Part shown: piece by piece, positions 14,078 through 26,976 of the stretch | Numbering within the stretch: position 1 is the stretch's first letter | Layout: every line of letters begins with the position of its first letter | Origin: Dryomyza anilis | Taxonomy: Eukaryota; Arthropoda; Insecta; Diptera; Dryomyzidae | NCBI GenBank assembly: GCA_951804985.1 | Contig: OX638131.1 | Span: forward strand, 42,164,044 to 42,228,043 | DNA length: 64,000 nucleotides | Direction of reading: 5' to 3' | Made by a program: the position numbers and the translations under genes | The notes under the pieces: model-generated | What the model saw: the letters and a program-made list of their open reading frames with translations, nothing else | What the model was told of the DNA's origin: nothing | Database searches by the model: none

Positions 14078-17000
14078 TTCTTTAATTGGCCATAACTTGA
14101 AAGTAGGCGCTTTTTATAGACATTGAATGCCTTATTTTTCACTGTAAATTTCATTTAATTCGATCGGTGGGTTCTGGAATAATAAGGTTTTCAAAATCGA
14201 TTTTCAAAATATTTCTTTAATTGGCCGTAACTTCTAAACGGAGCGTCCTAGAGGGTTGAAGGTAGGCGCTTTTTATAGACATTGAATGCCTTATTTTTCA
14301 CTGTAAATTTCATTTAATTCGATCGGTGGATTTTGGAATAATAAGGTTTTCAAAATCGATTTTCAAAATATTTCTTTAATTGGCCATAACTCCTAAACGG
14401 AGCGTCCTAGAGGGTTGAAAGTAGGCGCTTTTTATAGACATTGAATGCCTTATTTTTCACTGTAAATTCCATTTTTCAAAATATTTCTTTAATTGGCCAT
14501 AATTCCTAAACGGAGCGTCCTAGAGGGTTGAAAGTAGGCGCTTTTTATAGACATTGAATGCCTTATTTTTCACTGTAAATTTCATTTAATTCGATCGGTG
14601 GATTTTGGAATAATAAGGTTTTCAAAATCGATTTTCAAAATATTTCTTTAATTGGCCATAACTCCTAAACGGAGCGTCCTAGAGGGTTGAAAGTAGGCGC
14701 TTTTTATAGACATTGAATGCCTTATTTTTCACTGTAAATTCCATTTTTCAAAATATTTCTTTAATTGGCCATAATTCCTAAACGGAGCGTCCTAGAGGGT
14801 TGAAAGTAGGCGCTTTTTATAGACATTGAATGCCTTATTTTTCACTGTAAATTTCATTTAATTCGATCGGTGGATTTTGGAATAATAAGGTTTTCAAAAT
14901 CGATTTTCAAAATATTTCTTTAATTGACCATAACTCCTAAACGGAGCGTCCTAGAGGGTTGAAAGTAGGCGCTTTTTATAGACATTGAATGCCTTATTTT
15001 TCACTGTAAATTTCATTTAATTCGATCGGTGGGTTCTGGAATAATAAGGTTTTCAAAATCGATTTTCAAAATATTTCTTTAAAAACATTGAATGCCTTAT
15101 TTTTCACTGTAAATTCCATTTTTCAAAATATTTCTTTAATTGGCCATAACTCCTAAACGGAGCGTCCTAGAGGGTTGAAAGTAGGCGCTTTTTATAGACA
15201 TTGAATGCCTTATTTTTCACTGTAAATTCCATTTTTCAAAATATTTCTTTAATTGGCCATAATTCCTAAACGGAGCGTCCTAGAGGGTTGAAAGTAGGCG
15301 CTTTTTATAGACATTGAATGCCTTATTTTTCACTGTAAATTTCATTTAATTCGATCGGTGGATTTTGGAATAATAAGGTTTTCAAAATCGATTTTCAAAA
15401 TATTTCTTTAATTGACCATAACTCCTAAACGGAGCGTCCTAGAGGGTTGAAAGTAGGCGCTTTTTATAGACATTGAATGCCTTATTTTTCACTGTAAATT
15501 TCATTTAATTTGATCGGTGGGTTCTGGAATAATAAGGTTTTCAAAATCGATTTTCAAAATATTTCTTTAAAAACATTGAATGCCTTATTTTTCACTGTAA
15601 ATTCCATTTTTCAAAATATTTCTTTAATTGGCCATAATTCCTAAACGGAGCGTCCTAGAGGGTTGAAAGTAGGCGCTTTTTATAGACATTGAATGCCTTA
15701 TTTTTCACTGTAAATTTCATTTAATTCGATCGGTGGATTTTGGAATAATAAGGTTTTCAAAATCGATTTTCAAAATATTTCTTTAATTGACCATAACTCC
15801 TAAACGGAGCGTCCTAGAGGGTTGAAGGTAGGCGCTTTTTATAGACATTGAATGCCTTATTTTTCACTGTAAATTCCATTTTTTAAAATATTTCTTTAAT
15901 TGGCCATAACTCCTAAAAGGAGCGTCCTAGAAGGTTGAAAGTAGGCGCTTTTTATAGACATTGAATGCCTTATTTTTCACTGTAAATTTCATTTAATTCG
16001 ATCGGTGGGTTCTGGAATAATAAGGTTTTCAAAATCGATTTTCAAAATATTTCTTTAAAAACATTGAATGCCTTATTTTTCACTGTAAATTCCATTTTTC
16101 AAAATATTTCTTTAATTGGCCATAACTCCTAAACGGAGCGTCCTAGAGGGTTGAAAGTAGGCGCTTTTTATAGACATTGAATGCCTTATTTTTCACTGTA
16201 AATTCCATTTTTCAAAATATTTCTTTAATTGGCCATAATTCCTAAACGGAGCGTCCTAGAGGGTTGAAAGTAGGCGCTTTTTATAGACATTGAATGCCTT
16301 ATTTTTCACTGTAAATTTCATTTAATTCGATCGGTGGGTTCTGGAATAATAAGGTTTTCAAAATCGATTTTCAAAATATTTCTTTAAAAACATTGAATGC
16401 CTTATTTTTCACTGTAAATTCCATTTTTCAAAATATTTCTTTAATTGGCCATAATTCCTAAACGGAGCGTCCTAGAGGGTTGAAAGTAGGCGCTTTTTAT
16501 AGACATTGAATGCCTTATTTTTCACTGTAAATTTCATTTAATTCGATCGGTGGATTTTGGAATAATAAGGTTTTCAAAATCGATTTTCAAAATATTTCTT
16601 TAATTGACCATAACTCCTAAACGGAGCGTCCTAGAGGGTTGAAAGTAGGCGCTTTTTATAGACATTGAATGCCTTATTTTTCACTGTAAATTCCATTTTT
16701 CAAAATATTTCTTTAATTGGCCATAACTCCTAAACGGAGCGTCCTAGAGGATTGAAAGTAGGCGCTTTTTATAAACATTGAATGCCTTATTTTTCACTGT
16801 AAATTCCATTTAATTCGATCGGTGGGTTCTGGAATAATAAGGTTTTCAAAATCGATTTTCAAAATATTTCTTTAATTGGCCATAACTCCTAAACGGAGCG
16901 TCCTAGAGGGTTGAAAGTAGGCGCTTTTTATAGACATTGAATGCCTTATTTTTCACTGTATATTTCATTTAATTCGATCGGTGGGTTCTGGAATAATAAG

Positions 17001-18340
17001 GTTTTCAAAATCGATTTTCAAATTATTTCGCCTAATGAAAGTAGGCGCTTTTTGTAGACATTGAATGCTTAATTTTTCACTGTAAATTTCATTTAATTCG
17101 ATCGGTGGATTTTGGAATAATAAGGTTTTCAAAATCGATTTTCAAAATATTTCTTTAATTAGCCATAACTCCTAAACGGAGCGTCCTAGAGGGTTGAAGG
17201 TAGGCGCTTTTTATAGACATTGAATGCCTTATTTTTCACTGTAAATTCCATTTTTTAAAATATTTCTTTAATTGGCCATAACTCCTAAAAGGAGCGTCCT
17301 AGAGGGTTGAAAGTAGGCGCTTTTTATAGACATTGAATGCCTTATTTTTCACTGTAAATTTCATTTAATTCGATCGGTGGTTTCTGGAATAATAAGGTTT
17401 TCAAAATCGATTTTCAAAATATTTCTTTAAAAACATTGAATGCCTTATTTTTCACTGTAAATTCCATTTTTCAAAATATTTCTTTAATTGGCCATAACTC
17501 CTAAACGGAGCGTCCTAGAGGGTTGAAAGTAGGCGCTTTTTATAGACATTGAATGCCTTATTTTTCACTGTAAATTCCATTTTTCAAAATATTTCTTTAA
17601 TTGGCCATAATTCCTAAACGGAGCGTCCTAGAGGGTTGAAAGTAGGCGCTTTTTATAGACATTGAATGCCTTATTTTTCACTGTAAATTTCATTTAATTC
17701 GATCGGTGGGTTCTGGAATAATAAGGTTTTCAAAATCGATTTTCAAAATATTTCTTTATTTGGCCGTAACTTCTAAACGGAGCGTCCTAGAGGGTTGAAA
17801 GTAGGCGCTTTTTATAGACATTGAATGCCTTATTTTTCACTGTAAATTTCATTTAATTCGATCGGTGGGTTCTGGAATAATAAGGTTTTCAAAATCGATT
17901 TTCAAAATATTTCTTTAATTGGCCATTACTCCTAAACGGAGCGTTCTAGAGGGTTGAAAGTAGGCGCTTTTTATAGACATTGAATGCCTTATTTTTCACT
18001 GTATATTTCATTTAATTCGATCGGTGGGTTCTGGAATAATAAGGTTTTCAAAATCGATTTTCAAATTATTTCGCCTAATGAAAGTAGGCGCTTTTTGTAG
18101 ACATTGAATGCTTAATTTTTCACTGTAAATTTCATTTAATTCGATCGGTGGATTTTGGAATAATAAGGTTTTCAAAATCGATTTTCAAAATATTTCTTTA
18201 ATTAGCCATAACTCCTAAACGGAGCGTCCTAGAGGGTTGAAAGTAGGCGCTTTTTATAGACATTGAATGCCTTATTTTGCACTGTAAATTTCATTTAATT
18301 CGATCGGTGGGTTCTGGAATAATAAGGTTTTTAAAATATT
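14078..18340. repeat. Satellite subregion 2: 159- and 113-bp units, higher-order pattern
   Basis: Full monomers alternate with 113-bp units (TAAATTCCATTTTTCAAAA joint, a 46-bp deletion) and with truncated units joined as TTTCTTTAAAAACATTG (about 15078, 15567, 16056, 16383, 17425). A rare damaged unit, TTTCGCCTAATGAAAG, occurs at about 17027 and again at about 18070, 1043 bp apart, with matching neighbours. Confidence 0.85.
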
Positions 18341-21300
18341 TCTTTAATTGGCCATAACTCCTAAACGGAGCGTCCTAGAGGGTTGAAAGTAGGCGTTTTT
18401 ATAGACATTGAATGCCTTATTTTTTACTGTAAATTTCATTTAATTCGATCGGTGGGTTCTGGAATAATAAGGTTTTCAAAACCGATTTTCAAAATATTTC
18501 TTTAATTGGCCATAACTCCTAAACGGAGCGTCCTAGAGGGTTGAAAGTAGGCGCTTTTTATAGACATTGTATGTCTAATTTTTCACTGTAAATTTCATTT
18601 AATTCGATCGGTGGGTTCTGGAATAATAAGGTTTTTAAAATATTTCTTTAATTGGCCATAACTCCTAAACGGAGCGTCCTAGAGGGTTGAAAGTAGGCGC
18701 TTTTTATAGACATTGAATGCCTAATTTTTCACTGTAAATTTCATTTAATTCGATCGGTGGGTTCTGGAATAATAAGGTTTTCAAAATCGATTTTCAAAAT
18801 ATTTCTTTAATTGGCCATAACTCCCAAACGGAGCGTCCTAGAGGGTTGAAAGTAGGCGCTTTTTATAGACATTGAATGCCTAATTTTTCACTGTAAATTT
18901 CATTTAATTCGATCGGTGGGTTCTGGAATAATAAGGTTTTCAAAATATTTCTTTAATTGGCAATAACTCCTAAACGGAGCGTCCTAGAGGGTTGAAAGTA
19001 GGCGCTTTTTATAGACATTGAATGCCTAATTTTTCACTGTAAATTTCATTTAATTCGATCGGTGGGTTCTGGAATAATAAGGTTTTCAAAATATTTCTTT
19101 AATTGGCCATAACTCCTAAACGGAGCGTCCTAGAGGGTTGAATGTAGGCGCTTTTGATAGACATTGAACGCCTAATTTTTCACTGTAAATTTCATTTAAT
19201 TCGATCGGTGGGTTCTGGAATAATAAGGTTTTTAAAATATTTCTTTAATTGGCCATAACTCCTAAACGGAGCGTCCTAGAGGGTTGAAAGTAGGCGCTTT
19301 TTATAGACATTGAATGCCTAATTTTTCACTGTAAATTTCATTTAATTCGATCGGTGGGTTCTGGAATAATAAGGTTTTCAAAATCGATTTTCAAAATATT
19401 TCTTTAATTGGCCATAACTCCCAAACGGAGCGTCCTAGAGGGTTGAAAGTAGGCGCTTTTTATAGACATTGAATGCCTTATTTTGCACTGTAAATTTCAT
19501 TTAATTCGATCGGTGGATTTTGGAATAATAAGGTTTTCAAAATCGATTTTCAAAATATTTCTTTAATTGGCCATAACTCCTAAACGGAGCGTCCTAGAGG
19601 GTTGAAAGTAGGCGCTTTTTATAGACATTGAATGCCTAATTTTTCACTGTAAATTTCATTTAATTCGATCGGTGGGTTCTGGAATAATAAGGTTTTTAAA
19701 ATATTTCTTTAATTGGCCATAACTCCTAAACGGAGCGTCCTAGAGAGTTGAAAGTAGGCGCTTTTTATAGACATTGAATGCCTAATTTTTCACTGTAAAT
19801 TTCATTTAATTCGATCGGTGGGTTCTGGAATAATAAGGTTTTCAAAATCGATTTTCAAAATATTTCTTTAATTGGCCATAACTCCCAAACGGAGCGTCCT
19901 AGAGGGTTGAAAGTAGGCGCTTTTTATAGACATTGAATGCCTAATTTTTCACTGTAAATTTCATTTAATTCGATCGGTGGGTTCTGGAATAACAAGGTTT
20001 TCAAAATCGATTTTCAAAATATTTCTTTAATTGGCCATAACTCCCAAACGGAGCGTCCTAGAGGGTTGAAAGTAGGCGCTTTTTATAGACATTGAATGCC
20101 TAATTTTTCACTGTAAATTTCATTTAATTCGATCGGTGGGTTCTGGAATAACAAGGTTTTCAAAATATATCTTTAATTGGCCATAACTCCTAAACGGAGC
20201 GTCCTAGAGGGTTGAAAGTAGGCGCTTTTTATAGACATTGAATGCCTAATTTTTCACTGTAAACTTCATTTAATTCAATCGGTGGGTTCTGGAATAATAA
20301 GGTTTTCAAAATATTTCTTTAATTGGCCATAACTCCTAAACGGAGCGTCCTAGAGGGTTGAAAGTAGGCGCTTTTTATAGACATTGAATGCCTAATTTTT
20401 CACTGTAAATTTCATTTAATTCGATCGGTGGGTTCTGGAATAATAAGGTTTTTAAAATATTTCTTTAATTGGCCACAACTCCTAAACGGAGCGTCCTAGC
20501 GGGTTGAAAGTAGGCGCTTTTTATAGACATTGAATGCCTTATTTTTCACTGTAAAATCCATTTTTCAAAATATTTCTTTAATTGGCAATAACTCCTAAAC
20601 GGAGCGTCCTAGAGGGTTGAAAGTAGGCGCTTTTTATAGACATTGAATGCCTAATTTTTCACTGTAAATTTTATTTAATTCGATCGGTGGGTTCTGGAAT
20701 AATAAGGTTTTCAAAATATTTCTTTAATTGGCCATAACTCCTGAACGGAACGTCCTAGAGGGTTGAAAGTAGGCGCTTTTTATAGACATTGAATGCCTAA
20801 TTTTTCACTGTAAATTTCATTTAATTCGATCGGTGGGTTCTGGAATAATAAGGTTTTCAAAATATTTCTTTAATTGGCCATAACTCCTAAACGGAGCGTC
20901 CTAGAGGGTTGAATGTAGGCGCTTTTGATAGACATTGAACGCCTAATTTTTCACTGTAAATTTCATTTAATTCGATCGGTGGGTTCTGGAATAATAAGGT
21001 TTTTAAAATATTTCTTTAATTGGCCATAACTCCTAAACGGAGCGTCCTAGAGGGTTGAAAGTAGGCGCTTTTTATAGACATTGAATGCCTTATTTTTCAC
21101 TGTAAATTCCATTTTTCAAAATATTTCTTTAATTGGCCATAACTCCTAAACGGAGCGTCCTAGAGGGTTGAACGTAGGCGCTTTTTATAGACATTGAAGG
21201 CCTTATTTTTCACTGTAAAATCCATTTAATTCGATCGGTGGGTTCTGGAATAATAAGGTTTTTAAAATATTTCTTTAATTGGCCATAACTCCTAAACGGA

Positions 21301-23672
21301 GCGTCCTAGAGGGTTGAAAGCAGGCGCTTTTGATAGACATTGAACGCCTAATTTTTCACTGTAAACTTCATTTAATTCGATCGGTGGGTTCTGGAATAAT
21401 AAGGTTTTCAAAATATTTCTTTAATTGGCCATAACTCCTAAACGGAGCGTCCTAGAGGGTTGAAAGTAGGCGCTTTTTATAGACATTGAATGCCTAATTT
21501 TTCACTGTAAATTTCATTTAATTCGATCGGTGGGTTCTGGAATAATAAGGTTTTCAAAATATTTCTTTAATTGGCCACAACTCCTAAACGGAGCGTCCTA
21601 GCGGGTTGAAAGTAGGCGCTTTTTATAGACATTGAATGCCTTATTTTTCACTGTAAAATCCATTTTTCAAAATATTTCTTTAATTGGCAATAACTCCTAA
21701 ACGGAGCGTCCTAGAGGGTTGAAAGTAGGCGCTTTTGATAGACATTGAACGCCTAATTTTTCACTGTAAATTTCATTTAATTCGATCGGTGGGTTCTGGA
21801 ATAATAAGGTTTTTAAAATATTTCTTTAATTGGCCATAACTCCTAAACGGAGCGTCCTAGAGGGTTGAAGGTAGGCGCTTTTTATAGACATTGAAGGCCT
21901 TATTTTTCACTGTAAAATCCATTTAATTCGATCGGTGGGTTCTGGAATAATAAGGTTTTCAAAATATTTCTTTAATTGGCCATAACTCCTAAACGGAGCG
22001 TCCTAGAGGGTTGAAAGTAGGCGCTTTTGATAGACATTGAACGCCTAATTTTTCACTGTAAATTTCATTTAATTCGATCGGTGGGTTCTGGAATAATAAG
22101 GTTTTTAAAATATTTATTTAATTGGCCACAACTCCTAAACGGAGCGTCCTAGCGGGTTGAAAGTAGGCGCTTTTTATAGACATTGAATGCCTAATTTTTC
22201 ACTGTAAATTTCATTTAATTCGATCGGTGGGTTCTGAAATAATAAGGTTTTTAAAATATTTCTTTAATTGGCCATAACTCCTAAACGGAGCGTCCTAGAG
22301 GGTTGAAAGTAGGCGCTTTTTATAGACATTGAATGCCTAATTTTTCACTGTAAATTTCATTTAATTCGATCGGTGGGTTCTGGAATAATAAGGTTTTTAA
22401 AATATTAATTGGCCACAACTCCTAAACGGAGCGTCCTAGCGGGTTGAAAGTAGGCGCTTTTTATAGACATTGAATGCCTTATTTTTCACTGTAAAATCCA
22501 TTTTTCAAAATATTTCTTTAATTGGCAATAACTCCTAAACGGAGCGTCCTAGAGGGTTGAAGGTAGGCGCTTTTTATAGACATTGAAGGCCTTATTTTTC
22601 ACTGTAAAATCCATTTAATTCGATCGGTGGGTTCTGGAATAATAAGGTTTTCAAAATATTTCTTTAATTGGCCATAACTCCTAAACGGAGCGTCCTAGAG
22701 GGTTGAAGGTAGGCGCTTTTTATAGACATTGAAGGCCTTATTTTTCACTGTAAAATCCATTTAATTCGATCGGTGGGTTCTGGAATAATAAGGTTTTCAA
22801 AATATTTCTTTAATTGGCCATAACTCCTAAACGGAGCGTCCTAGAGGGTTGAAAGTAGGCGCTTTTTATAAACATTGAATGCCTAATTTTTCACTGTAAA
22901 TTTCATTTAATTCGATCGGTGGGTTCTGGAATAATAAGGTTTTTAAAATATTTCTTTAATTGGCCATAACTCCTAAACGGAGCGTCCTAGAGGGTTGAAG
23001 GTAGGCGCTTTTTATAGACATTGAAGGCCTTATTTTTCACTGTAAAATCCATTTAATTCGATCGGTGGGTTCTGGAATAATAAGGTTTTCAAAATATTTC
23101 TTTAATTGGCCACAACTCCTAAACGGAGCGTCCTAGCGGGTTGAAAGTAGGCGCTTTTTATAGACATTGAATGCCTTATTTTTCACTGTAAAATGCATTT
23201 TTCAAAATATTTCTTTAATTGGCAATAACTCCTAAACGGAGCGTCCTAGAGGGTTGAAAGTAGGCGCTTTTTATAAACATTGAATGCCTAATTTTTCACT
23301 GTAAATTTCATTTAATTCGATCGGTGGGTTCTGGAATAATAAGGTTTTCAAAATATTTCTTTAATTGGCCATAACTCCTAAACGGAGCGTCCTAGAGGGT
23401 TGAAGGTAGGCGCTTTTTATAGACATTGAAGGCCTTATTTTTCACTGTAAAATCCATTTAATTCGATCGGTGGGTTCTGGAATAATAAGGTTTTCAAAAT
23501 ATTTCTTTAATTGGCCATAACTCCTAAACGGTGCGTCTTAGAGGGTTGAAAGTAGGCGCTTTTTATAGACATTGAATGCCTAATTTTTCACTGTAAATTT
23601 CATTTAATTCGATCGGTGGGTTCTGGAATAATAAGGTTTTCAAAATAGATTTTCAAAATATTTCTTTAATTG
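18341..23672. repeat. Satellite subregion 3: 146-bp units prevail
   Basis: Many monomers lack one copy of a 13-bp internal direct repeat (TTTTCAAAATCGA followed by TTTTCAAAAT), giving 146 bp, for example 18870 to 19016. Variants include GGTTTTTAAAATATTT joints, TTGATAGACATTGAACGCC and GACATTGAAGGCC units, and 113-bp units with TAAAATCCATTTTTC. The last monomer is broken after TTTCTTTAATTG at 23672. Confidence 0.85.
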
Positions 23673-24175
23673 CTTTTATGTTTTTGCTTTTGTTTTTTTG
23701 TTTTGCATTTGTGTTTTTCTTTTAAATTTATGGTTTTGTATTTGTGTTTTTGTTATTATATTTAGATTTTTGTTGTTGTGTATTTTTGCGTTTTGCTATT
23801 GTGTTTTTGCGTTTGGTTTTGTGTTTCTGCTTTTGTTCATTGTATTTGCTCTTAATTTTTGTCATCTTTTTTTTTTTGTTTTTTTTTATTTTTCTGTTGT
23901 TTTTGAGTTATTGCTTTAGCTTTGTGCTTTTTACTTTTGTTTTTGTTTTTAGCTTTTATTTTTGATTTTTAAATTTTTTTTTTTGTTTATTTAAGTTTTT
24001 TGTTTCATCTTCTTAGTTGGTCTAAGTCTCAAGTTATAACGCGTTAAAAGTTTAGGTTACATGGGAGGTGCCACGCCCCTTTATTCAATCTCGCCCATAT
24101 ATAGCCTATGGCACCCTCCGGACTCCACATCCTCGTGCAATATTTCAGTCAGTTCGGTTCAGCAGTTTGGACGGT
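23673..24175 (-). mobile_element. Truncated non-autonomous Helitron (copy F)
   Basis: Directly after the satellite comes a T-rich tract of GTTTTT-like hexamers (23673-24000), then the block AGTTTAGGTTACATGGGAGGTGCCACGCC, ATATATAGCCTATGGCACC and CAGTTCGGTTCAGCAGTTTGG found in the other Helitron copies here (43099-45073, 51704-52608). Both ends are missing: no TC start and no CTAG hairpin end. The two long hydrophobic frames over 23698-23965 are artefacts of the T-rich repeat. Confidence 0.75.
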
Positions 24176-24699
24176 TCCTTCCCCAAATGTACATTTCCCG
24201 AAAATGGATACATCCCCGAAATGTCGGTGGAAAGTGAAAAAAAGGACCGAAGATCTCATATGGCATAACTCGATAGCAAACATCGTTGGCAATCGAATGG
24301 TACCGAGTGTTCCATAACCTCCACAACCAAAATTTTTGGAAATTTTGGAACCATATTTGATGAGAAAATTGATGTGGAGATTTTCAGCGACATTCGAATA
24401 TGGGAAAATTAAAGTTACCGTTTTGATACACAAATAATTCGAAATTGCATTGAAATGAGTTTTCCCAAATGCAATAAATTAAAAAAAGAGGATATGACAA
24501 TTGTTGGGAAATTTAAACTTCCTATCCTATCTTTTGTGACAATAGGTCAATGAAATGTTACGTTTAAAGGATATATTTCTATTTTAAATCAAAATTCGAC
24601 TTAACCCCGGTCTTCTGCCAACGAAACATAAAACTGACATATTATATAAATAGTTATAACAAGTTAATACAAACTTTGTGAACATTTTAAAGTAGCTGC
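24176..24699. other. AT-rich DNA, nothing recognised
   Basis: No repeat shared with the rest of the window and no convincing gene. A 94-codon minus frame at 24149-24433 runs through Helitron and flank and has no recognisable domain. Confidence 0.5.
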
Positions 24700-25640
24700 A
24701 TGAAGTCTCGTATCTCATAGCCTGTCATTGCTTTGAAAGAAATATTATTTTATGTGGGTGGGGTTGGAGGCGGTTAAGGGGGTGGATAATATATGGCCAA
24801 TATATTATAAAATGCAACTGTTCACAAAAGAAACTCTATCCCCTAATGTGCACAGTGGCTCAAGTACAAAATGTGCACCTATTCGAATGTCGTACTCTGT
24901 ACTAGAAAAATAGAAAATGAAGACAAAAATAAAATAATGTCCATGAACTAAATCCGACACAAAGACCATGGCAAACCATGTCAAACAAACAACAAGCATT
25001 CCACCGAACGAGGTGCTTCTGTGAAGAGCATAAAAAGAATGAAATAAACAACAAGCAGAATAGAACTGAACAGAACTAAACAGAACAGAACCGAACAAAA
25101 CTGAACAGAACAGAACCAACTGAACACAAACCTTCCCCAGCGAATTGCGCACAACAACAAAACTAAGTTCAACGATGAAAAATGTGCACTGCAAAGTAGT
25201 TCAAACAAACAAACAGCTATGTCCACGTCCACCAATATCCACCACCATTTTTACACAACCTCCAGCAGTAGCAGCATCACAGACCCCGATCCATATCCAA
25301 CATGCGCAACATTGCGGCAGTAACAACCAACAACAACAAATACTACTACTACTTCAAGCAGCCATCACAATCATGTTCAAGGACGCTGCTGCACTCACAA
25401 ATACCGTTGCCATTGCCTTTGCTCCTCGGACACGTTTTTGTCCTCGTTGAAGCGCCACAACATCTGCGAGAGAGGAGAGAGAGAGTGAGATGAGCGAAAG
25501 TCTTCAGCCGGAGGCAAGCATGTGCTCTCTGTGCTTATGGCAGCACAAAATAAAAAAACTAAAACAAGCGAATATTATTTCCTCTTTTCTTACTTTGTTC
25601 TTACTTTATGTTCTTAGCCTATAAAGCGTACATTTCAAGT
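24700..25640. other. GC-richer unique-looking island, possibly regulatory or 5' exonic
   Basis: This stretch is less AT-rich than its surroundings and shows none of the repeat families seen elsewhere. It holds a run of ACAGAAC/TGAAC-like pentamers and decamers (about 25062-25125), CAA and CTA triplet runs (about 25330-25352), and a GAGA tract (about 25466-25490). CAA runs and GAGA tracts are common in fly 5' regions and regulatory DNA. A 101-codon plus frame (25145-25450) is rich in Gln, Thr and Pro but matches nothing I recognise, so I do not call it a gene. Confidence 0.35.
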
Positions 25641-26377
25641 AATTAAGAAATGCTGAAAGCTTCAGCTGAGCACGTGAGGAGTGCAGCATTGGATAGGCAA
25701 CAAGGTTCAGATAACCGGAGCTGTCAGGAGGATGGAGGGTTCTCATATTATACAAAAATGGGTGGAATAATAAATAAGTTTATTTTTGTAATGTAAACTA
25801 CACAGGTGTCTATTGTTGTTTAAGCTTTTAGCTGGAGTGCGGCAAAAGACGACTCCTCCATAGTTTGTATTGTACTAAATTTCAAAGAATGTGAGGTCGG
25901 AAATAAGTCCCCCTGTTTGAAGAGCACTTAAATAGGTAACTCTGACATTTTGAAATGCAAAAACCAAATTTCCATTCAATTCGGAATCTTCTTGACAAGA
26001 AAAACTTTATCCCATTCAAATACCAATAGTTTGCGTTGTTTTTAAGTAATTATTAGAAATTGCACATTAATGCAATGTATGAATCCTCTTAAATTGGTGT
26101 CATAAAGACGGCTTATTTAGAAGTATTTTATGATAAAAAAATAAACATAAAAGTGACCGTTAAGATTTAAATTAGGAGACTTCATAAATTAGAGTCCTAA
26201 ATGTATCAAGGTTGTCCGATATCAATTTGAAAACCAAGTTTTTGAGGATTCTATTAGTTGGTCAGCGTTTAATATAAAGTCAGACTTATTTTATACAAAA
26301 CATACATAATAAAACAGTAATTATATTTTCATATCAATTTTAAAAATTCCTTGAACAGAACCTGAGATATAAATATG
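25641..26377. other. AT-rich DNA, nothing recognised
   Basis: No long open frame, no shared repeat and no structured element that I can see. Confidence 0.5.
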
Positions 26378-26976
26378 GCCCATTTTCGGGCTAATAAATG
26401 CACATTTTTGAAGATTTTTTCTTAATTCCCAGGTGTGGACCATTCTTGTGTTTTACATTATCAGTTAGCAAATTTCATCAATTTCAAATCATTTTTATTT
26501 AAAAATAAAAACGTAAACGTCGAAATTGGGCATTTTAAAAAAAAAGTGAAAAGTTAAAAAAAAATCGAGCTTGATAAATTCATAGAAATAATACAAATTG
26601 TTTTCTTTTTTAAATTTTTACAATATAATTTTGTTAAGGGAGATACTGATTTGATACCTGATATAAAATCTGAATCAAATTATATTTTGCAAATACTAAA
26701 ACCCATAACTAATGAATCAATAAATTTGACCGATATATCTCCCTTACTACAATAATATTGTAAAAGAGTAAAAAAAATACGAGTTTTTAGTATTTCTACG
26801 AATTTATTATGCTAAATATTAATTTTTTTTAACTTTTACTCTTTGTATGCCCAATTTCGATGTTTATGATTTTTTTGAATTACAAGGATTTTAAATTGAT
26901 AAGATTTTTCAACTGATAATGTAAAGCACAAGAACGGTGCACACCTGTAAATTGGAAAAAAAATCCTAAAATGGGC
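26378..26976. mobile_element. Foldback MITE-like element, about 0.6 kb
   Basis: Two arms of about 250-270 bp are imperfect reverse complements. GCCCATTTTCGG at 26378 answers CCTAAAATGGGC ending at 26976; AGGTGTGGACCATTCTTGTG (26431-26450) answers CACAAGAACGGTGCACACCT (26927-26946); TCGAAATTGGGCAT (26520) answers ATGCCCAATTTCGA (26847); TAAGGGAGATA (26635) answers TATCTCCCTTA (26735). The centre is about 26660-26725. No frame is present. This is the layout of a non-autonomous foldback element. I could not define a target-site duplication, so the outer ends are approximate. Confidence 0.8.

Larger units (their letters stand above)
1170..23672. repeat. Satellite DNA array, 159-bp basic monomer
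   Basis: About 22.5 kb of head-to-tail monomers, roughly 150 copies. Starts of CATTGAATG at 1172, 1331, 1490 and 1649 give an exact 159-bp period. Each monomer has an AT-rich half and a GC-richer box around CTAAACGGAGCGTCCTAGAG (or GGAGAGTCC). A palindrome AAAATCGATTTT lies in the AT-rich half. Linked variants define subfamilies: GGAGAGTCC travels with TTTAATTGGCC, and CACCGTAAATTTAATTT alternates with CACTGTAAATTTCATTT. The array begins at the BEL/Pao junction and stops mid-monomer at 23672 against a Helitron fragment. I see no coding frame in it. Such arrays are usual in centromeric or heterochromatic DNA; this location is inferred. Confidence 0.97.

Noticed and set aside
13828..14154. Two frames running across the N gap
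   Set aside because: Most codons are N; the ends are satellite monomers.
1170..23672. CRISPR-like or coding tandem array
   Set aside because: Repeat units are contiguous with no unique spacers, much longer than CRISPR repeats, and have stops in all frames.
25145..25450. 101-codon Gln/Thr/Pro-rich plus frame
   Set aside because: CAA and GCA runs generate such frames in fly 5' regions; no domain and overlapping frames are equally open.
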